Assembly (NCBI RefSeq): GCF_051014445.1
Contig: NC_135136.1
Span: forward strand, 42,356,001-42,420,000
Source of the DNA: Colletes latitarsis
Lineage: Eukaryota; Arthropoda; Insecta; Hymenoptera; Colletidae
DNA length: 64,000 nt
Direction: 5' to 3'
Shown: positions 49,601 to 62,500 of the stretch, piece by piece
How positions within the stretch are numbered: position 1 is the stretch's first letter
Layout: each line of letters starts with the position of its first letter
Made by a program: the position numbers and the translations under genes
Notes under the pieces: model-generated
What the model saw: the letters and a program-made list of their open reading frames with translations, nothing else
The model's database searches: none
What the model was told of the DNA's origin: nothing

Positions 49601-52600
49601 CGGAGCCACGTTGCGTCGTAATTTTCGCTCCGTTACGGCCGGTCGAACGTATCGATGAACAATTTGCCGTGCCTTTGGCGATTTCAAAACGGCGAAAGGG
49701 ATAGCACGTACCAGCAATTTGCCACTCGAAACTAACTTGACGTACATTTTTTTTTACCAATGCTCTTTCGTAACGCAAAATTCTTGAAACATCGATTCCC
49801 AACGGTATTCAAGGGACACGCACAATTTTATTTACGATTAAATATGTTGTCCCTACGAGTTTAAACATATTCGTCGATCCGATTCACCCGCAAACGCAAC
49901 GCTATCCGTGTCTGCAGCGAACACGGTGCAACGTCGAGTGGCAAAAAATGGTACGGTCCAGCCAGTGCAAACATTGTAAACGAATATCGGTGTATTCGGT
50001 ATCTGAAAACTACACGTAGCATTGTTCATGGCAAATAAAAGCATTCTGGTTACAACCGTAGAAACGACAGAGCGTCATAGATGATTTACGAATTTATCGA
50101 TAGCGTTTGTCTGATGCGATATAGCCAACTTACCTTGGATTTTACAGCCCCAATATTACCGATACATTTTAAAAATACGAAAAGGATTAGAACGCAACAG
50201 TTTCATGGGCACTTATTTCCTCGAATTTTTTGTTTGTTCTTTCATTCTTCTTTCGTTCACTTTCTCCTTGGACAATTTATTTATTTACTTTCGCATCTTC
50301 TTGCACTTGTTTCAGTTCCCTTTTTCTTGGCATTAGATAAGGGAGATACTTTCAGAACTATTTTGTAAATATTATCGGCAGAACTAGTATAGTCTGCATG
50401 TCTTCTCATCTTTTCGTTTAGAATCTTCATATCCAATCGTGGAAGATTCTTATTTCATTCCATTACATTAGTACGAATACGAATAACCAACCAGAGGATA
50501 ACAAAGTCATAAGAAAAAGTTTGTTTTAATAGTTTATAATTTGTACGATAGCTTCTAATTAGACGCGACGATCAACTGATCTTTCTATGTACGCTCGCTA
50601 GAATATGGCGAAACTAGATCATTGTTTGTTCCATCCCTACTATCGTTTATGCGAAATAACGACCTACTGTCCGGTTTTAGGGTAACTCCCCCTCCAGCGG
50701 AATTTTTCAGGTAGTGTAACGGGTCGAAATCGCGTCCTCCCACGCAAAACGGAACGAAACTCGTCCGTCGAACTCGGTACCGGTCGCTATTAGCCGAAAT
50801 CACCGGGAGTACCACGAACACCCAGGTTCCCGGTTTCCGCGTCACGGGAAATTACCATAATCCAACGGTATCGCGACGTCCCTGTTCGGCCCGTTAACGT
50901 AACTCGTCTTGCACATAATTTTATCGTCGGGGGTCTAGGTTCGTAGGGTAACAACACGCTGACACGCAGCGAGACAATATCGCCGGTGCAAGTAGAATCC
51001 GTAGACGCAAGCTGTGTCGACGGAGTTACGGTCAAATGTACACACAGATGTAACCGTGCATCGAAGATGCGCATTAGCTGCGTCCGTGTGCGGCCCCGGC
51101 CCCGACCTGGCCGCCTCTCTACGTGTCCCGCGTTCGCGACAATGCCCCAGGATGTATATCAGCCTGCGGCTGTCATCGCCGTATCTGCCTCGAGACCGAT
51201 ATCAACCACGGTATTAACTCCGAAATGCCGGCTGCCTGATACAATTATCCTCCTGCGCCTCCCAACAGTCCTTAATTACCTCTCGATTAATATTTAATCT
51301 CCTCTTCTTGTCCACGGTAAACTCATCCCCTTCTTTTTTTTTATTTTAATTTTCATTTCCCCCCGGTGAAAAGGCATTAAACAATTTTTGTAAGCTAAAC
51401 TGTTTCGTTCCCTTACCGGGTAAGCGAACATTAGAATTGATCTTTGTTGGCGTAACGCATTTCGATCCAACTAAATTGTTGGGTTATAATCGAGTTCCGT
51501 CGCCGGGGGCGGCGATCCATCGCGTGTCGCCGCCGCCCACCGCTGGAAAATGTCGAAGCAACGAGCCACGAAAATTATTGTATAGCAATCTTCCGCAACG
51601 TTGGAGGATACGCGTCGTTATAGCGGGCGACGGAAACGGTGGCTCGCGGTACAACTCGCCTAATACGATACATTAAAGGGTACAAAGGGCAGGCGAATCG
51701 AATCCCGGGTATTTATGCGCCGCTGGTAGGGTCGAGACCGGCTCGTGAAAACCGATGGACTCTTATAAACGAACGACGACCAGCCACGCGCGCGGATTTA
51801 ACCGGGACGCGTCTTGCGAGCCTTTTCGCAGGAACAGAAATCACGGGAACTATTGCAGCCACGGATACGATATATCGCGATCCGTTTTCCCTCCACCCCC
51901 GTATAAATATGGATGGGAACGACGTAATGTCGCCGATATAACTTTCCGCCTACGGCGCAATAAGAAAGAACGATACGCCAGCGACTGGAAACACGCTAAT
52001 GCAGCCGTGTAATATCTCTCCGTTACTTCGGTATCGACTGGAAACGACCAAAATATTGCTTTCTGACATTGTTCGCGTAGTAGTGCGTCTCCTCCTGGAA
52101 TATCTATTGCCTCGTCGATCGGGGCTATTCCCATTCGGAGCCATTTCGCGTAAAGTAGTTTTTTCTAATTACGCATCGATAGTACCGAAAATTTTCCCGC
52201 ACCTATTCGTTGGAAAAATTTTTTATTCGATTTTTATCCGAATAGAAAACGGTTGAAAAAATAGATATCGGTTTTGTGCACCGCGGCAAAACGCTAGATT
52301 AACTAGGCTAACGATCCACGTGGACACAAATGTTTATCGAGCGTAGTAATACCTTTTTCTATGCCCTGGTTGCCAATTACCGATACAAATCCGTGCAAAA
52401 AAACTTGACGAGTTTCTACGTTACGAACACGTTTTTTTTCGACGCTTCGATAAAATCGTTTCTATTTAAAATAAAGAATAGTAACCTTGACGCACCTGTC
52501 TGGAAACGGAAAAACTCTTAACGATCGTTTCTATCGTTAAAAAGTAAACTACTTAACCAGATGACCTATCTTAAATAACTCGGCATGGTCCATCGGATTT

Positions 52601-53490
52601 AATATAGAAGCACGGTGGAATTAAAAACTTACTATGTCACGAACGTGGAAGTATCTACTATAAATTCCATACGCTTGGTCGATTTACCGTCCCCAGCCAT
52701 CGAAGGGAGCAAGAATATTGCTGGAATTCCGCCGATGCCTTCGGCGATATACCCCTTGTTAGTAGAAAATTGAGTTTAACTGAAAGTGCCCCATTCGCTT
52801 AGTCCCTTCTTGTCGCGGGACCTTCTCACTGCCTTTTTCCTTCCATTTTATTTTCGATCTTTTATACACTGTCGCGCGAAGATCCTCCCACGCGTTGTTT
52901 CAAGATCAAGGGACTAATCTAATCTATAGTTGAGAAGCACAACTTTTTTCCAATATAAACGCGGTCTAACAAATTCTTTACAAAATGCAAATTGTACTGT
53001 TAAACTCGTTTTCTCGATTCGTTCGTTGTTTTTCTCAGCGAGATGCGGAAGATTCTTGAAAAAGATCGAACAAAAGATTGCTTACGAGTAAAACCGTGTA
53101 CGCGGGAGTATATATTTCTTTTTTCTTTTTTTTTTTTTTTTATTTTTATTTTGCTCCGAAGATGCTTCGCCGTAATGCTCGGCAGAGTGGTCCTTAATTA
53201 TAGAAATAAAAGCAAACGGGCGCGCCTTTGTTCGACCCGTCGTCGGCTGCATTCATTCGACGCGCGAAGCTGAAAGTGCGTGGTTTTCAAAAGAAAAACC
53301 AAGAGCACTTTTCACGTTCTCCCTTCAACCGTTCGAGGGTCGTCGGTGACCATTTGACTCTTCCTGTCGCGGATGCAAACCACAAGCGAAACGTTACGTA
53401 CAGACATTTTCTTTATTTCAAGGCTTTCATACAAATGTAAACACTCACGACGAAAGTAACGGCAATAGTCGTATTCTGCTTGGTGAAAAA

Positions 53491-53521
53491 AAAATATATA
53501 TATATATATATATGTATATGT
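53491..53521. repeat. (TA)n microsatellite
   Basis: About ten TA units after an A run, then TGTATATGTA. Confidence 0.9.
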
Positions 53522-54548
53522 ACGTATTTAAGTATGTAATCTGTTCATGTACAAAATAGATTATTACAAAATTTCGTTCTATACAACGAAGAGTAACAAT
53601 GTTCGAAGATCGACAATGAAATCTGAAGTAACCGAACATTTCCCGGCCGAACGTGCATGATCCATTGATTAAACGATAAAAATTGAGAAAGGATATATTT
53701 AAAAACTATATTTCTATAATAGATATCGAGTAGTAATACAAAACTCAATCGTCTCTAAACAGATCTACCTTCGAAATGTAACAACGAAAAGCAATAGCCC
53801 AGCTTAATATATAATGGGACAGAACGATCGTTGGTTCTAGAATCGGCGGAAGAGATACAGCAAAGCTCTTTGCAAGATGCCTGGTAGCATACATCGTCGA
53901 TTGGTAATTCCTAGATTCGTTTAAAAGTTTCGCGCGAACGCGAAATGTTATCCGGGAATCCCAGAACGACGAGTGTAAAGACCTTCCACGAATAACGCCT
54001 AATATTACGCTTATTTATTTTAATCGTCTACGAACACATCCGCCTTAACCATTTAAAACGCGTCGATGGTCGAAGTTGAACATTCAAGTAAAATCGGATC
54101 TCGCGCTTCGCGATACAAGACAGTCGAACGCCAATCGAAACGTGTACGAATCACACGCGAAGGACAGAACAGATCTCTGTCGTGGAAAAACGATGGCCCT
54201 GGTCCCTTTCCCGCGTCTCCAGAACTCAGTTTCGCCATTAGTTTCTTGACGGTAAGTTCCGTGTACCGTTAAAGCAACTAATTCCTGCAAAATGTCAGTT
54301 TTACTCCGTGGAGTTTTCAAGGTATTAAAGGTACAGCCGGGTTTAAAAATGTTAAAAGTAATTTTACAAATTTCAACGTTCAATATCTTGAAAATCGTTG
54401 CAACTACGAAACTCATACTTTGCAGGACGCCCCACACACATCATACTCTGGTCACGCTCTTAGGGATCTTTTCTAAATCGTCGAGCCACACTCTTCTATT
54501 ACAACGCATGCAGGGTTTTTTTTTTTATTTTATTTTATTTTTTTTTTT

Positions 54549-54554
54549 TTTATT
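54549..54554 (-). promoter_or_regulatory. Candidate polyadenylation signal of the HELZ-type gene
   Basis: AATAAA on the minus strand about 315 bases after the helicase stop codon. It sits at the start of a long A-rich run on that strand (T-rich on the plus strand, 54514-54551). The position fits an insect 3' UTR, but the adjoining A-rich tract could produce the hexamer by chance. Confidence 0.35.
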
Positions 54555-54869
54555 GCATCGATATATTCAGTTCTGTTACAACTCGCGTATATCACATTCT
54601 TATAATACACACCGCATCGTATCGCATAACAATGACCAAAAGAAAGGTCTCGTCACACTAGCACACCCTGATAAATTCACTGTATCGTTTCCACCGATCG
54701 TAGCAACAAAATTCATTGAAAAGGATATATGGAACTAGAAAAACGGCTGGTCTAAAAAAGTTGATACGTATGTACAGAATTGATGAGAAAGAGAAATGAA
54801 GTGGAAATAAAAAGCAAATACTGAAAGTCGAGATATTAAGGTAGCGTTTGCGACGGACGATAACTACTT

Positions 54870-57800
54870 TCAGTAATTCGTGTAATTAACCACCGGATAC
54901 ACAATCGATACTGGCAAGTACTCGACGAGGTAAAGTCGTTGTCGATTCCTGGGTACGAATTCCTCCGCCAGTGGATTCAACGGCGTGGTGAACGGAAGTT
55001 CGCGAACACGATCGAGATGATACTTGACGGTTTCCCGGTCGGTGCCGTGAAGATCAGCGATCTCCAGATACCTTTGCCAGAGCTTTCGACAAGAACCTAT
55101 CGTTAAAAGCGCAACCGGGTCGCCGACCACGGCCACGAAACATTTCGCCCGCGTGATGGCTGTGTTCAAGAGTCTCGGATTCGTTAAGAACCCGTAATCT
55201 TTTACGTTCCTTTCTGCGGAATATCTGCAACAGTTTCTAGTTCGAACGGTACTGATAAAGACCGCGGTGAATTGTTTCCCCTGGACATTCAGCACCCTTT
55301 CGACGGACACGTCGGACAGTTTGCGTTTCCGCAATTCCGTGCGTATCCTCCGCACCTGTTCCGCGTAATAAGCCAACACTCCTATCGATTCTTCGCCGTA
55401 TGGTCCCCAACGATCTACCGGCCAGTTGTTTTTCAACTCTAATACACGAGTAACTACCTCGTATGCCTCCGTCTCGTGAACGTAACCCGTTGAATGCATA
55501 TCCTGTCGACAAAGAAACCAAAGATTACGCTGAAAAGGAAACGGTTCGATTTAAATTACGCTTCGACACGCTCTCGAGGCTCCTTCGGACGTCAGAATCG
55601 ACCGCATCGAGGAGTTAGACAGCCAAACAACGAGAAAATAGTATCACCGTATCGTCTGAAAGAGCCCTAAAGTGCGCGAAGCAGTTTAAACGATCGTGCT
55701 AACGAAGGGTCAGTAAATTAATATCAACTAGACCTAACCCAACAGCCAGTCGGTTTCGATGACGAACGTACCTGCACTTCTACGCTCTGAACGGCATAGA
55801 AGGTCAAAGGTTTTAACACAGGATGCTTTAATAATAAATTATTAGCAGGCTTTACGACCCCATCGTAAAACATTTCAGACGTAAATTTAACGATGTCCTC
55901 GTGAGAACGGTAATTCTGACAAAGATGTATTCTACAAGGATGGGTGTGCGGGTACATTCCATAGATCCTCTCGAGAAAACTCACGCTCAGGCCACGTTCA
56001 CTGGCTAGGTCGCTATAAATTTCTGGAGCGAGTTGCATTTGATCACCCGCTAGAATTAAACGTGTCTGTCTAGTGGCTAACGCCAGCGGTATCAGGACTT
56101 CGCATTCTAACGCCTGAGCGGCTTCGTCGATTACTATGTGTGTGAACGATAAGTTCAAGCACGTTAGAGAGCTAGACGCCGCTAAAGTCGTCACGATTAT
56201 ACCGCAATCTTGGAGATCCTCCTCGGTTGGATCACGAAAAGTACCGTTATCCTTCATCAGACTATACCCTTGGACTATCGGATGTACCTGAAATCGCGCA
56301 GTGAAAGCGAAAGGAATGTTTCGACCAACATTAACTATTTCATCTCGATGGAGAACGTACCGTATTCTTAGCCCGACCCTTGTAAAAGATTCTAACAGGC
56401 TTCAATCGTGGATACTTCTCTGTTCTGTACCAAACGTCGAAGAATTCTTTAATGTATAGATCCGCTGCACTGTTACTGTGCGTACAAAGCAGAATCTTAT
56501 GCTCGCTGTTTTTCGTGAGCAATATACGAAGAGCCTGGGCAATGGTGAACGTTTTCCCAGTTCCAAATGGTCCAAGTAGCAAAATAGGTGGTAAAGGAAC
56601 CTCTATGGGAGCTGTCATAATAGCCAGAGCTCTTTTCTGTTCTATGTTCAATAAAGAATTCAGTACTAGCCAATCCAAATTTTGTCTAATGGTAGATGTA
56701 TCCCTGTTCAGTAGATCTAAAATTTCTGCATCCTTTATTTCCATGTGAGCCTTGTTTAAAAAAACTAGTCCTATGTCTGGAAGGCTATCTACGGCTCTGT
56801 GCCATTCGCAAAATGGCAAACGATTTAACACAAATTGTACCTGCACTTTCAGATTTGTATTAGCTACCAAATTTAAAGCATCCACGCAATTTTTCGCCAA
56901 TCTAATATACACGGTTTGAGTACATTTGTCTTCTATGTGGCCCTCGAATATCGCATGTAAGTTCGATTTGTTCTCTATACTCTTGAAAAGCACGCTAGTG
57001 CAACCTCTCAAGAATAATCTACCACTTTTTGTATCTTCCGAGACACCTCGACTTAGTGGCATCTATGATAAAAATGTGTCATAGGTTTTGCTGAGAATTT
57101 GGTCAATGAACAAGTATGCTTACCATTAACTTATATATGCATAGTTGTACGACTAGTGGTAAGCAAACATTAATTTCCAGTATAAGAAGGGTGCAGAGAA
57201 AGAAAAACAAATATATAACTGCTAATGGTAATCTCACCTGGGCAAAGAGCTCACCGGTCGGTGCATACTTAGCAATGGTAGACCCATCGCCAGACAAAGC
57301 CAAAATATAATGAGAAACAAGACGCACGCAAGTAAGTACATTGTATCTGGCAATTTGTTCGTGTCTAGCTAGTTCCTCCACGGTAATCAATTCGTGGAGA
57401 CGACCTCTGTAATTTTCTGGCATTAAATGGGCATCGGTAAGAGTTTCTTGAGTCAAGAAAAAGTTTGTTCTGTCAGGATATGGATATATCGCAGATAATT
57501 TATCCTCCTTCGGGTCTTTTGGTGGTACAAACGGCGATTCGAATCTATGTATGTGCGATTCGTTCACCCATGTCTTTGGGTTTTGTGAAAATTGATAATC
57601 TGTAGCTGCGTAAATTCTTAAAAAGTCTTCGGTGGGTAAACAATCCATACAAATTCTTTGTAGTATCACAGGATACTCTCCAAAATAAAATATAATATTC
57701 TGCCGGTAAGTGCCGTATTGATTGGCAGCGAACCATATTTTCACAAAATATACTTTGTTACTTTCATTTTCGCTCGCTGCATTAAGTTCTACGTTACACC

Positions 57801-58415
57801 ATTCCTGACCATTTGTAATCCCAATCTCATTGGTGCTGTCGCGCACAGATCTCAAAACAAAATTTCTGAGATTTTGATTTAAAGTCAATGCTACCCTTTG
57901 TAAAGTTTTACCTAGATAAATATAATACGTACTATGTTTCACCAACATTGTGCCAATTTATAAAAGCAATACCGCACGTTACGACAATGCCACAGAAACG
58001 CCAACGTTCGAAATAACAAGAGCCGCAGTAATCGACAAATATTTTAGAAACAATATCGTTATTGTTTAGGAACGCAATATCGTTTAGAAAGATCGACTAA
58101 CATTAAATCGCATATTTGTTTTCGCGCATCAACTTATGACCAATCGCAACGAATGTAAACACGGCCAAAAACCACAATGTACTAGGACTTACCGCGCGCC
58201 AAAATCCGGAAATTCCAATCGAAAACAGTATCACTGTTCTTCGATCGACAGCAAAGATTCGTACCGTGGAAAAATTGTACGTCCTCTGTTTGTTTGCAAG
58301 TGACAATCTTGTCAGGATTATCAGACTTGATCCAATCGCGGTGCACTTTTTCGGCGAAGCTGGAAGGAAACAGGTTCTTAACCTCTCCGTTGATCGCAAG
58401 CGGATTGTCGGTCAT
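54870..58415 (-). CDS. HELZ: HELZ-type superfamily 1 RNA helicase, complete five-exon gene
   Basis: A UPF1-like SF1 helicase of the HELZ family, which acts on cytoplasmic mRNA in translation and decay. Exons on the minus strand: 58415-58193, 57911-57238, 57062-56361, 56287-55772 and 55502-54870, giving about 915 residues. All introns (281, 175, 73 and 269 bp) are GT-AG and the phases match. Residues 1-300 resemble the HELZ region before the helicase (for example YGTYRQNIIFYFGEYPV). Helicase motifs: Walker A GPFGTGKT 463-470, Ia CTHSNSAAD 492-500, Walker B DEAA 587-590, GDQ 614-616, NYRSH 658-662, VQGKQF 778-783, NTAITRA 818-824, VGDP 831-834. All catalytic residues look intact. The order and wording (VHP at the start of exon 4, LNTAITRA, NPLAEEF near the end) fit HELZ better than MOV10 or UPF1. 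The start at 58415 has GCGGCC before the ATG. No CCCH zinc finger or TPR segment, and no long proline/glutamine-rich tail, is encoded. The exon 1 to 2 join is inferred from splice signals and family alignment. Confidence 0.93.
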
Positions 58416-59085
58416 GGCCGCCAATTGAAGATTCAAACGTTCGCGTAAATTCGAACACTTGTTGCTACATTATACCACGGTCGCGTTTTTTACGTTTCCA
58501 AAACAAAGAACGAATAAAATTCACATTACATTTTAACGCTACACCCGATCTACGACGAACGCGAGACGCTTCTGACAGAACACTATGCCACCTACGCAAG
58601 CGCATCGCACGCGCAGGTTCGATGTATTCATCGCCACCTCGCGGGGAGTTCTGCACTCGTGCGTTTACGGGGACGCCGCAACTTTATCGACGGACGAGGA
58701 TAAAAAGATCCGAATTCAAATTTCAACGCTTTGCCAGCCGCCCACTTTTTATAAACTATACTTATAACTTCTAGAATACGAGGATTAATAATGTGAAATT
58801 TTTGAAAATTATTATTAACTCCCGATGATTATTCAGTAATATTTCAATAATTTTCAAAATATGTTTGCTCTAATCAGATTACATTTTGCCCAACAACAAC
58901 TTAAATTTGCATACTTATCGTTACGCTTGTATAATTATATATCTTCGAATAACCTTCACGTGGGAAGTCGGACAATTAATTACTCAAGAAATGTAAGGCA
59001 CGCGCTCATGTGATGCGTTCCACAACAGTTTATGATTCTCCAATATTCTCCGTACGAGATGCGTTCCGCAGTTAAGCCATTTGCA
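58416..59085. other. 5' flank of the HELZ-type gene
   Basis: Should contain the helicase 5' UTR and promoter, read leftwards. No TATA box is evident. No divergent gene recognised on the plus strand. Confidence 0.5.
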
Positions 59086-59551
59086 TCAAGAAGCGGAATG
59101 TTCTGCACGCAATGCCTGATTCGAATCACCGGGTACCAAATAATCCGCACGAGTTGCAGTATCTATACCACAGAACGATGAACAATTTCCAAGTAGTCTA
59201 TCAACTTTGAAAAAATGTGCATCGAATCTGCTTATATTATCGATGCAAAAATGTTTGTTTTCTAATTTTTTGGCCATCGATTCGGTTTCAGAATCTGCGA
59301 CAAAGCCCGGAACGTCCATCGTTTGCAGTATCGATTTTTTTATTTATCCTCGTATACATGTATGGTTGTTTATCAACGGATAAGAATTTACGAGCTTTTA
59401 TTCGAAGTTTGCACGCTAGCAGCTCGAAGCCCAGATCACGAACTTTGCTTTCAAGAAATTTAGGATTTCCAGCACACGTTTTACATTTTGTATACATACT
59501 AAAAGCACCGAAACCTATTAAAAAGTCCAATACTTCCATAACCATGGACAA
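59086..59551 (-). pseudogene. Degenerate coding relic, possibly transposase-derived
   Basis: Two overlapping minus-strand frames (59551-59288 and 59319-59086) read like pieces of one decayed protein. The first has a hydrophobic start, a C-x2-C pair (CKTC), then FLESKVRDLGFELLACK and, later, YMYTRINKKI. The second, in a different frame, begins MDVPGF and carries FCID and NCSSFCGID. The C-x2-C / DLGFEL / INKKI spacing and a switch of frame near a MD-x-P motif remind me of the N-terminal part of Mutator-like transposase proteins found in insects. That is a resemblance, not an identification. No intact start, catalytic triad or terminal repeats are visible. It could equally be an unrelated degraded gene or chance. 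Confidence 0.25.
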
Positions 59552-62500
59552 AATGAATGATTCATCGGGCGATTTGTCTGGCAGTTCGTTATATTTTTAT
59601 TTCAATTCGAGTTATTTCGCGTTACGGAGAAAAATCATGGCTTCTCGAACGAACGAATAACAAATACGTCTGCTAGGATGGTTCTGTAACTCTTATTGGG
59701 GAATCCTATAGATTAAAGGGTTAACTGTCAATATGATTGGTGGGATAAAATCTATCGGGGAAACAAGTCTAGGAAACTGCGTTGGAAATACTGTTCTAAA
59801 AAAGAACGATCGGGAAATGGGGGTCTGGGGAGGACCGAGAACGAAATAAACAAGTGGAGAAAAACGATCGGCGGCCGAGTCTGACGCGGAACGGTCTCCT
59901 CTCCTGGCACGCAATCTCGTGGAAATTCCAGAGAAGATTCTCATGTAAATCGCGCAACGATATCGAACCACCGGAAGTGGCTAAATGACGATCGCCATTA
60001 TCCTGCAGCCTGGCGAAGAAGTCAGAGCGAAAGGGAACGAGGACAGAGACAGAGAGAGAAGAGAGGATAGCGGAGGGGGTGGTTTGAAGAGTCTCAGCGC
60101 GAGGGGGCGAAGCGCAGAACCGTAGGAGTGGGATCGCGGTTAGCCCCGATGGGTTGAAAGCTTTCGAATCGTCGACCATTTCGTGCGTTGCTCTAGGTAT
60201 TCCCCTTGATACCGGGCTATTCCATTTACCTCGACGGGCGCGAAACGGGGTGGGGAAAAAATGCCGTAGAATCTGGCAGTCATGGACGCTGACCAGTTTC
60301 CAGCGTGGCCGGCGCGAGATAAACTATTTGTCTGTTTTCGAACGCTCTTTCCCCATGGGAAATCTGATACGACGTTCACGGTGGTGAATTCGTTTCACCG
60401 GTCTGTATTGATGGCACGCTGTTGCAAAGGGTTCCTTTATACCACCGCCAGCAACACTCGACGATTCCTCGCCCTTTTGTTTTTTTCCACGCAACGTTTC
60501 GCCCTCGATGACGCGATCGGTTTATCAAATTAAACCATTCCATCGGGCGGAAAGGTCACGCGTCTTTATTTTTATTGCATTTTTAATGCGACCCCTTCAT
60601 CGAAAAAATATTTATAGAATGATCCGCGGAACTGGAACAAGTTGTATTAAACGCGACGGAGATAATGGAGACCAGGGTAAAAACGAACTGCGAGAATCGT
60701 CGGCGCGAAGATAACATTTTTCAGGGGATCGGCGTCGGGAGAAAGAGGAACGCACGGGGATAGGGGTGAGAGTAACGAAAACATAACAGAGGGAGCGTGA
60801 AAAAAAAAGCGCTAGCTTCGATCGCTCGTGGTGCGCGTATATCGCTAATTAAAATCTGTCGCGTACGTATACGGGGTGGAGCGCGAGGGTGGGACCAAAG
60901 GAGGGTAAAAAGTAAAAAAGGTAAGGGAGGAGGCGAGCGTCCAGCATCATCGAAAACAGGAGAAATGGGAACGGCGGGAGCAAGAAACGAGGGAAAACGT
61001 TGAAATCGCGCTAACGAGAGGATTCGTTATTGGACGGAGGTGGAATATAAAGAACTGTCGTTATCGCGCCTGAGGCGTGTCCCTCGGGCGCGATAGGAGC
61101 GCGGGCGGATACGTACCCGGAGCTCGGTCAGCTTTTTAATCGAGTTTCCGTGCTGTCTCGTGGCACACGTTCTCGCTCGTGCCACTCGGACCAGGGGACT
61201 TGAAATGCAAATGCTCTCGGTATCAGTCAGTTATTAGGATCTGCTCTTTTTTCCTTCCACGTCCCTCTGTCTCGTATTTTCCGCTAGGGGCGGTTCATCC
61301 GCTCCGAGGGTATTTCGAACCGACGCCTAACCTATCGACGCGACCGTTCCGATCCGATTACCCCTCGAATATATTCTCCACCCACTCGATATCGAAATAC
61401 TTGACCCCTTGCACCAACCATCGTTGTAATAATCTTGTATTCCGACGTCTTCGCGATCTTCCAAACGGATCGAGAACTCCGGCTAAAAAAATGATCCAAG
61501 ATCGCGGTAATTGCTCCTCCGTCGGCCGCAAATTACCGGGAGGCGAGAAAAAGCCGGTTTGCAATTTAAATCGCATCGGTGTTCCGCCCCCGTGCCCGAA
61601 TTTCGTTAATTGTTCCCGCGTTCTCCAAGTATTCCTCGGAGGTAGAATGCGAGCCACCGGGCGCAATCGTTTGATATTTCCTTCGAACTCTGGCGAGCGG
61701 CGTGTTTTCGTTCGATCGCAGACGGTGTTTTTAAAGCTTCCAAGATACACGTTTCGATAACTACCTCGCACAAGAAAAATATGTACGATAGAAAAACCGT
61801 TGAGACCGAATCGACGATGTTCGTCGAGGACGAGTAGCGTCTTCTTTCGCAATTTTCCAATTAAATCAGGGGTTCGAACTGTGTCTTGCTTCCGTCATTG
61901 CGTAATATAAACCGTGTTCTGCGAGGTGGAGGTGGAAAGTGGGTACGGAAACGGGCAGCGAAACGTTGCAGCTGAGACAGGTAGAACAGGGTTCGGAAGG
62001 ATGTATCGATTTCATGCTGGACCAGCGTAAGTGACGAGGCGTCGTATAAATTACTGGAATAAACGAGCCAGGTGCGCTTGACTTTCCCCCTACGGTCGAC
62101 AACGTTCACCTGACATCCGCAGCTGCGGCAAAGTGCGACAGGCTTACATCCCGCCCCGGCCGGATTGGTCCACTCGTTACGAGAGAAACCAATCGGGCCT
62201 GGACAACTCCTGAACGTCACCGGACTGTCGTTGCTTCGTCCCAATGGATCCTAATGACCGTTCCCGGGGCCAGCATTATCGTGCGATCCCCGAAACGCCT
62301 CCGATTCCGAAATACCCCCTCGTATCGATGTGTGTACGTATCGGTCAATCTGGACGTTAAATTTGCGCTCCTTGAACCGGCCGACCGATTCGGTTTCAAT
62401 GGAGGAAATCCACCCGCTTGTACCGTTTGCGTCTGTTTGCCCCGCAGCTCGGTTCAAAGTCGTCCGTGAATTTCCAATTCGTAAGGGAACCTTGGGCCGA

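Larger units (their letters stand above)
43963..54548. other. No recognisable gene; probably intron or intergenic
   Basis: Unique DNA with microsatellites listed separately. Checked for later prolyl hydroxylase exons on the plus strand, and none was recognised. A 74-codon frame at 45077-45301 lacks a convincing start and any known domain. Confidence 0.55.

Noticed and set aside
57912..57948. ATG at 57948 as start of the helicase
   Set aside because: The first 12 codons lie within intron 1; using exon 1 (58415-58193) gives matching phase and family-like sequence.
61861..62244. Cysteine-containing frame (minus) with CKPVALCRSCGC
   Set aside because: Looks smoother than neighbours, but there is no ATG, no clear splice acceptor at its start, a degenerate C-terminal half and no family I can name.
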